From Anaerolineales bacterium (GTDB lineage: Bacteria > Chloroflexota > Anaerolineae > Anaerolineales > Villigracilaceae): a DNA stretch of 64,000 bases. Location: contig CP129482.1 in assembly GCA_030583925.1 (NCBI GenBank), positions 434,001 to 498,000 on the forward strand, in the 5' to 3' direction. The translations under genes were made by a program, and so were the position numbers. The notes under the pieces are model-generated. The model worked only from the letters and a program-made list of their open reading frames with translations. It was not told where the DNA came from and searched no databases. This document shows, in pieces, positions 24,183 to 32,129 of this stretch (position 1 is the stretch's first letter; every line of letters begins with the position of its first letter).

Positions 24183-27100
24183 ATGACACCTGCATCCAAA
24201 CGTAAAACGATCGGCATTTTTGCATCCCAAGTGGGGCGCGCTTGGGGCGCGGAGTTCATCGCGGGTATCAACGATGCCGCCGAAGCGTCCGATGTGAACG
24301 TGGTGCATTTTATCGGGGGCGCGCTTAAACGGGTTGTGGATGCAGAAGATAATAAAGCGTCGTTCGGTTTGTATGATCTTGCCCAGCCCGCGCAATTCGA
24401 CGGGTTGATCCTGACCGCAGATGTTGCCTACGGCGCCAGCGCGGACGATTTGAAGGAGTTCCGCAAACGGTTTGGCAATGCGCCGGTGGTGACTCAATCG
24501 GTGGAGTTAGAAGGCGCTTCGATGTTCGTGCCGGATAATGTGAATGGAATGCGCGCCGAGGTGCGGCATTTGATCGAGATGCACGGTTACAAACAGATCG
24601 CTTTTGTGCGCGGCATTGCGGGGCAGTTGGATGCCGAACAGCGTTTTCAAGCCTATAAGGAAGAACTTAAGGCGCATGGTTTGCCGTTTGACGCGAAACT
24701 TGTGATCGAGGGCGATTTCACCTCTGAGAGCGGACGCGAGGCGGTGTTCACCTTGTTAGACAAGCGCAAGGCGGGCAAGGCGGGCGTGCAAGCGATCGTC
24801 GCGGCGAATGACGGGATGGCGTTTGGCGCGCTCGAGGCGCTGCAGCAACGCGGTGTGCGCGTGCCGGATGACGTCGCGGTGGCAGGCTTCGACGATCAAC
24901 GCGAGGCGCAAGCCACCGGCGTTCCGCTCACGACGGTGCGACAGTCGTTTTATACGGCAGGTAAACAGGCGTTCGATGCGTTGATGATGCGGGTCAATGG
25001 CGGCACGGTGAAGAAAGTGACGGTTACGCCGACGCAGTTGTTGATCCGCTGGTCGTGCGGATGTCTGCCTGAAAACGTGAAGCAAGCCGCGGTCGCGCCG
25101 CGCGACGTGGCAAAGACTGGCAGGTTGGAGAATAAACGCGAAGCCGCGTTGCGCGCGCTGTTGAGCGCCGCCGGAGTGACCGAAAACGACCCTTCCCGCG
25201 TCGCGTTCCGCGAGGGATTCGGGCGCGCGTGGGATTCGTTCCTGTTGGCGTTGAACGAAACTTCCACCAGCGACGATTTTCTCAAAGATATCAACGCGGT
25301 GGTCGAGTTGATGCACAAACAGGGGTTGACCGCCGGCACGTGGCATAACGTCATCTCGGTGCTGAGGCGGTACGCCTTGGGTGGCATTACCGACCATAAT
25401 GTGATGCTGATCGCGGAGAATCTCTTCCAGCAGGCGCGTTTGTTGACCGGCGAACTTTCACAGCGCGCGCAGGCATACCGCCGGTTGGCGCTCGAACAGC
25501 AGGAACATACCTTGCAGGGATTCAGCTTTTCGATGGCGCCGGTCATGACGATGAACGAAGTCGGCGCGGCGGTTACGGAACATTTCCCGACGATGGGGAT
25601 TCAGCGTTGGTATGTGATGTATTTCGGCGAGGCTGGCGCGCCGCCAAACATGTCGTCGTCGCAGGACAGTTACAATGTGCTCTTTCAATACGAAGACGGA
25701 AAATTCGAAATCCCCAAACAGCGCACCGTGCTTACCACCGGTCAACTGACGCCGCAAGGACGCATTCCGCAAGACCGGCGCACGACGGCGATCGTCATGC
25801 CGCTGACGTTGGCGCGCAACCGCTTCGGTTTCATGTGGACCGAGATGGGCGCGCGCGATTGGGAAGTGTACGTGCGCGTTCGCAACCTCGTGAGCAGCGC
25901 CTTATTGCGCATCATGCTTGCCCAGCAAAGGGAACAGGCTCAACAACAAGTGGAGCGCCTGCTCAAAGAAGCGCGCGACCGCGCCACCGAGTTATCTATC
26001 GCCAAGGAATGGTCCGAGCAGACCGCCGTCGAGAACGCGAAGTTATATTCGAGCGAACAAGCCCGCCGTCGCGCGGCAGAAGCGTTGACCAACGCCCTGC
26101 AGGAAATTTCGTCGCTGGGCAAAGTTGCCGAAGCGCCGGGGCAGATCGTCAAAGAGTTGGCGAATGTCATCCCGCACGAACGGAGCGCGCTTTTCCTCAA
26201 CGAGGTCAACGGTGTGGATCTCGCGGCGCATCGCGGCTTTCCATCGGGCGCGCCGGTCGAAGAATTAAATTACAACATCAATGGCACGAACATCCTGCAC
26301 TTCGTCGCCAAGCAGAACAAGCCGATGCTCGTCAACGACATCCAACAGACGCGCGGTTGGGGGCAATCGCCGTGGCTTCCGTCCGATCGTTCGGTGTTGT
26401 GCCTGCCGTTGACTTCCAAGAACAAATTCATCGGGATGTTGATCCTCACGCGTAGCGAAATCTCCGCGTTCAACCCCGACGACGTTTTGCTCGCCAGCAC
26501 GTTCGCGTTGCAAGCCACCATCGCGCTCGAGAACGCCAAACTCTTTGACGAAGTTACGCGCTTCAACGAGATGATGAACCGCATGGTCGAACAGCGCGTG
26601 GCGGAACTGGGCGTGGCGCACGATACGTTGAAGAAACTCGATAAGAACAAAAGCGATTTTATTCAAGTCGCTGCGCACGAATTGCGCACGCCGCTCACGG
26701 TTGTCAAAGGCTACATGGGCATGGTCAAAGCCGCGCCCGCCGTGCAAAGCAACGCGGCGCTTACGCAGGCAGTGGAAGGCGTTTTGCAGGGGACGGAGCG
26801 CTTGCATCAGGTGGTCAACAGCATGTTGGATGTGGCGCGGCTGGAAAATCAGGTGTTGAACCCTCACCTCGAACTCGTGACTCTTGCGCCGATCCTGCGA
26901 CTCATCCAAAAAGATTATGCGGATGACTTGCAGACGCGTCAACTCGCCTTGGAGCTGGATCCAAGCCTCAACTCGGTCCCGCCTGTTCTGGCTGATTCGG
27001 AACTCCTCCAAAAAGCGCTGGATAACGTGATCGTCAACGCCATCAAGTTCACGCCGGATGGCGGCAAAATTCACGTGGATGCGGGTGTCGTCCCCAACGG

Positions 27101-27380
27101 CTCAGACCAATTCTGCGAGATCCGCGTCCACGACACCGGCATCGGCATTGACCCGGCGAATCACAAGATCGTCTTCGAGAAACTCTACCAACTCGGCAAA
27201 GTGGAACTGCATTCGTCCGGTCGCACCAAATTCAAAGGCGGTGGACCGGGTTTAGGTCTCGCCATCGCGGCGGGCATCGTCAAAGCGCACCGCGGCAAAA
27301 TCTGGGTGGAAAGCCCGGGCTACGACGAGGAAAAGTTGCCCGGTAGCACCTTCTTTATTCAAATTCCGCTGGCGAAATAA
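24183..27380 (+). CDS. Soluble hybrid sensor: LacI-type ligand-binding domain, GAF and histidine kinase
   Basis: A 1065-residue protein without an obvious membrane helix. Residues 1-290 are a periplasmic-binding-protein-like fold of the LacI type (TIGIFASQVGRAWGAEF at the start; VAVAGFDDQREAQATG and LTTVRQSFYTAGKQAFDAL at its end) but without the DNA-binding helices. A helical linker and GAF-like region follow (about 590-790), with a coiled segment near 585-620. HisKA has FIQVAAHELRTPLTVVKGY with phospho-acceptor His832. HATPase_c has NAIKFTPDGG, HDTGIGIDP and GGGPGLGLAIAAGIV. It probably reads a cytoplasmic ligand. No response regulator is adjacent, so it is an orphan kinase here. Confidence 0.9.
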   Translation: MTPASKRKTIGIFASQVGRAWGAEFIAGINDAAEASDVNVVHFIGGALKRVVDAEDNKASFGLYDLAQPAQFDGLILTADVAYGASADDLKEFRKRFGNAPVVTQSVELEGASMFVPDNVNGMRAEVRHLIEMHGYKQIAFVRGIAGQLDAEQRFQAYKEELKAHGLPFDAKLVIEGDFTSESGREAVFTLLDKRKAGKAGVQAIVAANDGMAFGALEALQQRGVRVPDDVAVAGFDDQREAQATGVPLTTVRQSFYTAGKQAFDALMMRVNGGTVKKVTVTPTQLLIRWSCGCLPENVKQAAVAPRDVAKTGRLENKREAALRALLSAAGVTENDPSRVAFREGFGRAWDSFLLALNETSTSDDFLKDINAVVELMHKQGLTAGTWHNVISVLRRYALGGITDHNVMLIAENLFQQARLLTGELSQRAQAYRRLALEQQEHTLQGFSFSMAPVMTMNEVGAAVTEHFPTMGIQRWYVMYFGEAGAPPNMSSSQDSYNVLFQYEDGKFEIPKQRTVLTTGQLTPQGRIPQDRRTTAIVMPLTLARNRFGFMWTEMGARDWEVYVRVRNLVSSALLRIMLAQQREQAQQQVERLLKEARDRATELSIAKEWSEQTAVENAKLYSSEQARRRAAEALTNALQEISSLGKVAEAPGQIVKELANVIPHERSALFLNEVNGVDLAAHRGFPSGAPVEELNYNINGTNILHFVAKQNKPMLVNDIQQTRGWGQSPWLPSDRSVLCLPLTSKNKFIGMLILTRSEISAFNPDDVLLASTFALQATIALENAKLFDEVTRFNEMMNRMVEQRVAELGVAHDTLKKLDKNKSDFIQVAAHELRTPLTVVKGYMGMVKAAPAVQSNAALTQAVEGVLQGTERLHQVVNSMLDVARLENQVLNPHLELVTLAPILRLIQKDYADDLQTRQLALELDPSLNSVPPVLADSELLQKALDNVIVNAIKFTPDGGKIHVDAGVVPNGSDQFCEIRVHDTGIGIDPANHKIVFEKLYQLGKVELHSSGRTKFKGGGPGLGLAIAAGIVKAHRGKIWVESPGYDEEKLPGSTFFIQIPLAK

Positions 27381-27382
27381 AA

Positions 27383-27415
27383 AGATCTCCGAAGTCTGTC
27401 AGACTTCGGAGATCT
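27383..27415 (-). terminator. Rho-independent terminator between convergent genes
   Basis: AGATCTCCGAAGTCT and AGACTTCGGAGATCT form a perfect 15-bp stem with loop GTC. On the minus strand TTTTTATTT follows, so it best serves the gene at 27444-27926, but it may also stop the kinase transcript. Confidence 0.75.
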
Positions 27416-27443
27416 CGCATTTAGCAAGAGTTTGTTACGCGCT

Positions 27444-27926
27444 TTATTTCACGCCGTTCCAATCGCCCCCGTTCAATTCGACGAAGAAGTTCGCGCGGTC
27501 TTTTTCGTTCTTGATCTCTTCGCCCGCTTTTTTCGCCATGTCGAGGAACTTCAGCGATTCTCGTTTATCTCCGTTGACCGCGTACGCGCGTGCGATGGCT
27601 TCGTAAGCGAAAGCCACATCGGCGTCATCCATTTCGTTTTTATTATCTTCCAGCAGTTGGTAACAGAGTTGGGCGTGTTTCAGCGCAGGTCCCCCCTCGC
27701 CCAACACGGCATGGACGCGTGAGATCAGCCATTCTCCGCGTTGCTGCCGCACGGCGCCGCCGACCGACCTCCAATGCGCCAGCGAAGCGTACGCGAAATC
27801 CACCATGCGGATATCCTCTAAACGCGTGCGGTTCTTTCTTTCGAGCAATTCCCACGTCTGGTTGCTGAAATCTACTGCAAATTGATAATGTGCCTGTGAG
27901 ATCGTGTACGTTTTCTCTTCAGTCAT
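27444..27926 (-). CDS. Helical protein of unknown function, TPR-like
   Basis: About 160 residues from ATG 27926 (GGAG 7 nt upstream; TTG 27938 is an alternative). The sequence is all-helical, with A-x-x-x-Y/W and A-x-A-Y repeats such as LAHWRSVGGAVRQQRGEWLISRVHAVLGEG, LCYQLLEDNKNEMDD and AFAYEAIARAYAVNGDKRESLKFLDMAKKAG, which read like two to three tetratricopeptide helices. No enzymatic motif. A TATAAT box on the minus strand lies 17-18 nt before the ATG. It stands alone between two convergent or tandem transcription units. Confidence 0.7.
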   Translation of the reverse strand: MTEEKTYTISQAHYQFAVDFSNQTWELLERKNRTRLEDIRMVDFAYASLAHWRSVGGAVRQQRGEWLISRVHAVLGEGGPALKHAQLCYQLLEDNKNEMDDADVAFAYEAIARAYAVNGDKRESLKFLDMAKKAGEEIKNEKDRANFFVELNGGDWNGVK

Positions 27927-27962
27927 CGTGTGCTCCAAAGCAGATTATACCGCCCGTCAATC

Positions 27963-29351
27963 CTAGAGATGGATCGGACTCCCCTCCGCGCCGTGCGCGG
28001 CTTCCATCAGCGCTTCGCTCAGCGTCGGGTGCGCGTGGACGTTGCGCGCGATCTCGTGCGGCGTCAATTCCATCATGCGCGCCAGCGTCAGTTCGGGAAG
28101 CAACTCGGTCACTTCAGGACCGATCATGTGCGCGCCCAAAATCTCGCCGTATTTTTCGTCCATCACGATCTTCACCCAACCAGCGTAATCGCCCATGCCC
28201 AGCGCTTTGCCGTTCGCTTGAAACGGGAAGCGTCCCACTTTGATGTTGAACCCGCGCTCGCGCGCTTGTGCTTCCGTGAGCCCGAACGACGCCACCTGCG
28301 GATGGCAATACGTGGCGCGCGGCATCATCTCGTAATCGAGCGTGGTTGTCTCCGCTCCCGCGATATTCTCCGCGCAGATGATTCCCATCACCGAGCCGAC
28401 GTGCGCCAGCATGAGTTTGCCAGTCACATCGCCGATCGCCCAGATGCCCGGCACGTTGGTCTGCATTTTTTCGTTGACTTCCACCATGCCGCGCTCGCTC
28501 ACTTTGACTCCCACCGCTTCGAGCCCCAGATTTTTGCTGTTCGGCGTAAAGGCAGTCGCGACCAACACTTGATCCACTTCGAGCGTTTCGCCGGGCAGTT
28601 TCGCTTTAACCTTTGAGCCTGAAACTTCGATGCTCTCAAACTTAATGCCGGTCTTGATCTGAATGCCCCGCTTCGTCAATTCCTTTGTCAGTTCCTTGCT
28701 GATCTCTTCGTCTTCGCGCGGCAGGATGCGCGGCAGTAACTCGACGATGGTCACGTCCACGCCGTACGAATTCCAGATGGTGGCAAACTCGACGCCGATG
28801 GAGCCGCCTCCCACGATCAGAACGGACGCGGGCAGTGAATCCTGCATGATCGCTTCCGCGTAGGTGACGATCTTCTTCCCGTCCACTTTTACATTGGGCA
28901 ATGTCGCCGCGCTTGCGCCGGTGGCGACGATGATATTCTTCGCTTTCAGTTCAGTAACCTTGCCGTCCTTATCGGTTACAGCCAGCGTGTCTTTGGCTTT
29001 GAACAGCGCTGACCCCATGAAGACCGCGATGTTGTTTTTCTTCATCAAGAAGCCGACGCCCTTGGTGAGCCGATCCGAATTGGAGCGCGAACGTTTGAAA
29101 GCAACGCCGTAATCGAGTTTCAAATTATCGAACGAGAAACCGAAATCCTTGCCGCGTTCGCGCAGTGTGTGCGCCACTTCCGCGTTCTTCAATAGGGACT
29201 TAGACGGGATGCACCCGACGTTCAAACACACGCCGCCCAGCCACTGCTTGTCTACAATCGCAACCTTCTGCTTGAGTTGCGCGGCGCGGATCGCGGCGAC
29301 GTATCCCGCCGGTCCCGCGCCGATGACGACCACATCGAAATTTTCTGCCAT
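27963..29351 (-). CDS. lpdA: Dihydrolipoamide dehydrogenase (E3)
   Basis: This FAD-dependent disulfide oxidoreductase re-oxidises lipoamide on E2. The 462 residues show the N-terminal FAD motif VVVIGAGPAGYVAAIRA (7-23), the redox pair in GGVCLNVGCIPSK (Cys42/Cys47), the NAD fold VLIVGGGSIGVEFA (about 173-186), the second FAD motif NVPGIWAIGDVTG (about 304-316), and the C-terminal HAHPTLSE carrying the catalytic His/Glu. With E2 (30804) and E1 (32130) on the same strand it completes a 2-oxoacid dehydrogenase complex; two other genes intervene. AAGGAGAACTC precedes the ATG. Confidence 0.95.
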   Translation of the reverse strand: MAENFDVVVIGAGPAGYVAAIRAAQLKQKVAIVDKQWLGGVCLNVGCIPSKSLLKNAEVAHTLRERGKDFGFSFDNLKLDYGVAFKRSRSNSDRLTKGVGFLMKKNNIAVFMGSALFKAKDTLAVTDKDGKVTELKAKNIIVATGASAATLPNVKVDGKKIVTYAEAIMQDSLPASVLIVGGGSIGVEFATIWNSYGVDVTIVELLPRILPREDEEISKELTKELTKRGIQIKTGIKFESIEVSGSKVKAKLPGETLEVDQVLVATAFTPNSKNLGLEAVGVKVSERGMVEVNEKMQTNVPGIWAIGDVTGKLMLAHVGSVMGIICAENIAGAETTTLDYEMMPRATYCHPQVASFGLTEAQARERGFNIKVGRFPFQANGKALGMGDYAGWVKIVMDEKYGEILGAHMIGPEVTELLPELTLARMMELTPHEIARNVHAHPTLSEALMEAAHGAEGSPIHL

Positions 29352-29366
29352 GAGTTCTCCTTGGAC

Positions 29367-29479
29367 ATGTCATTGCGACCCGAAGGGAAGCAATCTCCTG
29401 ATGTTGAGGAGATTGTGTCTCGAAGGGAAGCAATCTCCTGATGTTGAGGAGATTGTGTCTCGAAGACTCGCGATGACAC
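29367..29479. repeat. ATGTCATTGCGA element with internal 2 x 40-bp tandem duplication
   Basis: A copy of the palindromic family between lpdA and 29541. Within it, 29381-29420 and 29421-29460 are identical 40-mers beginning CGAAGGGAAGCAATC and ending GATTGTGTCT. The right end is CTCGCGATGACA. Confidence 0.85.
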
Positions 29480-29540
29480 TGATTTTTTACTATTTTACTA
29501 TTAAAGAAACAACTCCCTCTTGAGGGGAGTTGCCGAAAGA

Positions 29541-30194
29541 TTACAGGTTTTGCTCGAGGAACTCGAACGTCCGTTCCCACGCCAGTTTCGCCGCAGATGC
29601 GTCGTACTCGGGGCGATCCTCCTCCACGAACCAGTGGGCAACTCCCGGGTAGATGTGAATCGTCACGTCCACACGGGCGGCTTTCATATCCGCTTCCATC
29701 TTCCTGACCCAATCGAGCGACTCCCATTCGTCCACATCCGAAAAATGACCCAGTACCTTCGCTTTGAAATTTTCGTAATCCGCCTCGCCCGCGCCGTAGA
29801 ATTGAACCACCGCGGCAACGTCGGACTCATGCGCCGCGACGGGCAACGCCCACCCAGCACCCATCGAGAATCCAACCACGCCAATGGGTTGCTTCGTGTG
29901 CGCGGCGAGATGATCGTGCGCGGCTTTGATCGCGGAGCCCATTAATTCTTCGTTGTCGTTTTCCAGCATTGCTTTGGCTTCGTCAACCGTTGCGGCGACG
30001 CGTCCTTGATAATAATCGGGCGCCAGCGCGACGAATCCTTGCTCGGCGAGGCGGTCGCAAACCTGTTTGAAGAACGGTTTGAGTCCCCACCAAGCGTGCA
30101 GAACCAAGACGCCGCGTCCGCCGCCGTTGGCAAGATACGCGTTGACTTTCTTTCCGTTCGCATCAAGTTGAATTTCGGATTTTTGGATGGACAT
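29541..30194 (-). CDS. Dienelactone hydrolase-family alpha/beta hydrolase
   Basis: A 217-residue alpha/beta hydrolase. GVLVLHAWWGLKPFFKQVCDRLAEQGFVALAPDYYQGR is the typical DLH opening (about 29-66), GVVGFSMGAGWALPVA holds the nucleophile (Ser in GFSMG, where classical dienelactone hydrolases have Cys), and IYPGVAHWFV near the C-terminus carries the catalytic His. The Asp would be in the loop around DEWESLDW. The true substrate is unknown; many members act on esters or lactones. TACAAT and AAGGAG precede the ATG on the minus strand. It sits between E3 and E2 genes but is probably not part of the complex. Confidence 0.85.
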   Translation of the reverse strand: MSIQKSEIQLDANGKKVNAYLANGGGRGVLVLHAWWGLKPFFKQVCDRLAEQGFVALAPDYYQGRVAATVDEAKAMLENDNEELMGSAIKAAHDHLAAHTKQPIGVVGFSMGAGWALPVAAHESDVAAVVQFYGAGEADYENFKAKVLGHFSDVDEWESLDWVRKMEADMKAARVDVTIHIYPGVAHWFVEEDRPEYDASAAKLAWERTFEFLEQNL

Positions 30195-30241
30195 GACACA
30201 CGCTCCTTTTGATCCGATTGTACCAGAACGTGCGTTCTATT

Positions 30242-30709
30242 TTACAACCACCGCCTCACGCGGGACCTGTAGCCTGTGTACCCCTCCCCGAACTTTTTCG
30301 CCAGGTACGCCTCTTCATGTTCGATCACCAACTTATTCATCAACGGGACGAACGCCAGCGTCAGCGGAATCCCCCACACATTCCCAAACGCCAACGGAAA
30401 ACCAATTAGCATCAAGACCATCCCAAGATATATCGGATTGCGCGTGAAGCGATAGATCCCCGTCGAAACGATGCTCCTCACCGACCCATGCGGATTCAAC
30501 GTCGTCCGCGCTTTCACGAAGGTGACGAACGCCCACAACCCACACAAGAATCCGACTCCCGCCAATCCCAGCCCGATGTTGCGAATCGCAGGCGAGATAG
30601 CAAAGGGCAAAGCGATAAACCTGCCCAACAGCCAAGCCACCGCGATGTGAATCACCAACAACACCGGCGGATGGATTTTCACATCCGCGTGATCTTTCTT
30701 TTCACTCAT
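30242..30709 (-). CDS. Isoprenylcysteine carboxyl methyltransferase-like membrane methyltransferase
   Basis: 155 residues with four hydrophobic helices (about 15-33, 42-62, 93-112, 113-130). The C-terminal half has the family pattern: IYRFTRNPIYLGMVLMLIG, where the Arg-Asn-Pro before the helix contributes to S-adenosylmethionine binding, then EHEEAYLAKKFGEGYTGYRSRVRRWL, the Glu-rich, aromatic-rich end shared by ICMT and phospholipid methyltransferases. The substrate is unknown; lipids or isoprenoids are likely. The GGTCTCGATA-type repeat lies just upstream of its start. Confidence 0.82.
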   Translation of the reverse strand: MSEKKDHADVKIHPPVLLVIHIAVAWLLGRFIALPFAISPAIRNIGLGLAGVGFLCGLWAFVTFVKARTTLNPHGSVRSIVSTGIYRFTRNPIYLGMVLMLIGFPLAFGNVWGIPLTLAFVPLMNKLVIEHEEAYLAKKFGEGYTGYRSRVRRWL

Positions 30710-30728
30710 AACCTCAGTCTCCAGTCCC

Positions 30729-30775
30729 TGGTCTCGATATGCTCCTCGCCAAAACCGCTTGTCGCTACTCGACCA
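30729..30775. repeat. GGTCTCGATA...CTACTCGACCA element
   Basis: A single palindromic copy of the family described at 7459-7644, with a degenerate loop. It is followed by CAATCTCCAATTCTCTAATTCTC, a phrase repeat that also appears in frame near 62060-62200. Confidence 0.75.
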
Positions 30776-30803
30776 TCAATCTCCAATTCTCTAATTCTCT
30801 CTT

Positions 30804-32033
30804 CTAACTCCACCCCTCCAACGTCTCCTTCACCTTCATCAGGAAATTATCCGCAGACGCGCCATCGAGAATCCGATGATCGAACACAAACGACAAATAC
30901 ACCATCGGGCGGATGGCAATCGCATCATCAATTACAACCACGCGCTTCTGCATCGCGCCGACACCGAGGATTCCGCACTGCGGCTGGTTGATGACTGGAA
31001 ACGCAAAAAGCGACTTGCTACTGCCGTGATTCGTCAACGTGAACGTGCCGCCTTTCACTTCATCGGGTTGCAATTTCTTCGCGCGGGCGCGGTTGGCAAG
31101 ATCGTTCACTGTGCGAGCCATCGCCAGCAGGGATAGATCATCCGCGCCTTTGATGACAGGGACGATCAAACCTTCATCGCCCAATGAAACTGCCATGCCA
31201 AGATTGACCGCTTTGTGTACTAGCACGCCCTCATCCGTCCACGACGAGTTGGTGACAGGGTAATTTTTCAACCCCGCCACGATTGCCATCATGAAATAGG
31301 CTGTGAATGTGAGATTGACTCCATCGCGTGAGAAAATCTCCTTGTTGGCGGAGCGATGCTTCATCACGCGAGACATATCCGCTTCCATTACGGTCAACAC
31401 GTGCGGCGACGTGCGCTTGGACATGACCATATGCTCCGCGATGGACTTGCGGATGACGGAGTGCTTGATGAGTTGGCCGCCCTCGATCGGTTTCAAGGTT
31501 GCAGGTTGCAGGTTTACAGATTTTGCAAGTTGACCTTCGACCTTTGACTTTCGACCTTCAACATAATCAAGTACGTCGTTCTTTGTGATCCGTCCATTCA
31601 TCCCCGTGCCTTGCACCTGTTGTAAATTGACGCCATGCTCCGCCGCGATCTTTGCCACGACGGGCGAGATGAAACCTAGATCAGCCGAAGGTCTAAGGTT
31701 CAAAGTCGCAGGTTGTTCTTCCAACTTTTGACTTTCGACTTTCGACTCTGTTTTTGCAGGAGCGCTTTCCACTTTCCCACTTTCCACACTTTCTCCCGGC
31801 TTGCCGATGAATGCCAGCACCGCCCCCACCTTCGCAGGGATACCCTCCTCCGCCACGATCTTCAACACCGTCCCCGACGCGGGCGCGGGGATTTCCGTGT
31901 CCACCTTGTCGGTGTTGACTTCAAGCAAAGGCTCCAACTCATTGACCGAGTCGCCCTCTTTCTTTAGCCACTTGATGACAGTTACTTCTTCGACCCCTTC
32001 GCCGAGTAATGGGACTAAAACTTTGGTTGCCAT
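30804..32033 (-). CDS. E2 component, dihydrolipoyl acyltransferase of a 2-oxoacid dehydrogenase complex
   Basis: 409 residues. Lipoyl domain 1-80 with lipoyl-Lys43 in NTDKVDTEI; peripheral-subunit-binding domain at about 121-158 (ISPVVAKIAAEHGVNLQQV); catalytic acyltransferase domain about 185-409 with FVFDHRILDGA and active-site His386. Both linkers are unusual: residues about 95-116 (ESKVESQKLEEQPATLNLR) and 158-182 (EGRKSKVEGQLAKSVNLQPA) are encoded by phrase-like repeat DNA, part of which is identical in 25 bases to a stretch inside mutS2. It probably belongs to branched-chain 2-oxoacid dehydrogenase, judging from its E1 partner. AAGGAG precedes the ATG. Confidence 0.93.
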   Translation of the reverse strand: MATKVLVPLLGEGVEEVTVIKWLKKEGDSVNELEPLLEVNTDKVDTEIPAPASGTVLKIVAEEGIPAKVGAVLAFIGKPGESVESGKVESAPAKTESKVESQKLEEQPATLNLRPSADLGFISPVVAKIAAEHGVNLQQVQGTGMNGRITKNDVLDYVEGRKSKVEGQLAKSVNLQPATLKPIEGGQLIKHSVIRKSIAEHMVMSKRTSPHVLTVMEADMSRVMKHRSANKEIFSRDGVNLTFTAYFMMAIVAGLKNYPVTNSSWTDEGVLVHKAVNLGMAVSLGDEGLIVPVIKGADDLSLLAMARTVNDLANRARAKKLQPDEVKGGTFTLTNHGSSKSLFAFPVINQPQCGILGVGAMQKRVVVIDDAIAIRPMVYLSFVFDHRILDGASADNFLMKVKETLEGWS

Positions 32034-32046
32034 AAAAACTCCTTTG

Positions 32047-32117
32047 AACCGCGAAGAACGCTACGACCGCCAAGAATAAATTATCAAAACTTCACGCGCT
32101 TTGCGTTCTTCGCGGTT
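32047..32117. repeat. AACCGCGAAGAACGC inverted repeat between E2 and E1
   Basis: AACCGCGAAGAACGC (32047-32061) and GCGTTCTTCGCGGTT (32103-32117) are perfect 15-bp inverted arms. A degenerate sibling lies at 60729-60800 between thrC and thrB. Confidence 0.8.
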
Positions 32118-32129
32118 AATTCTTTGTGT

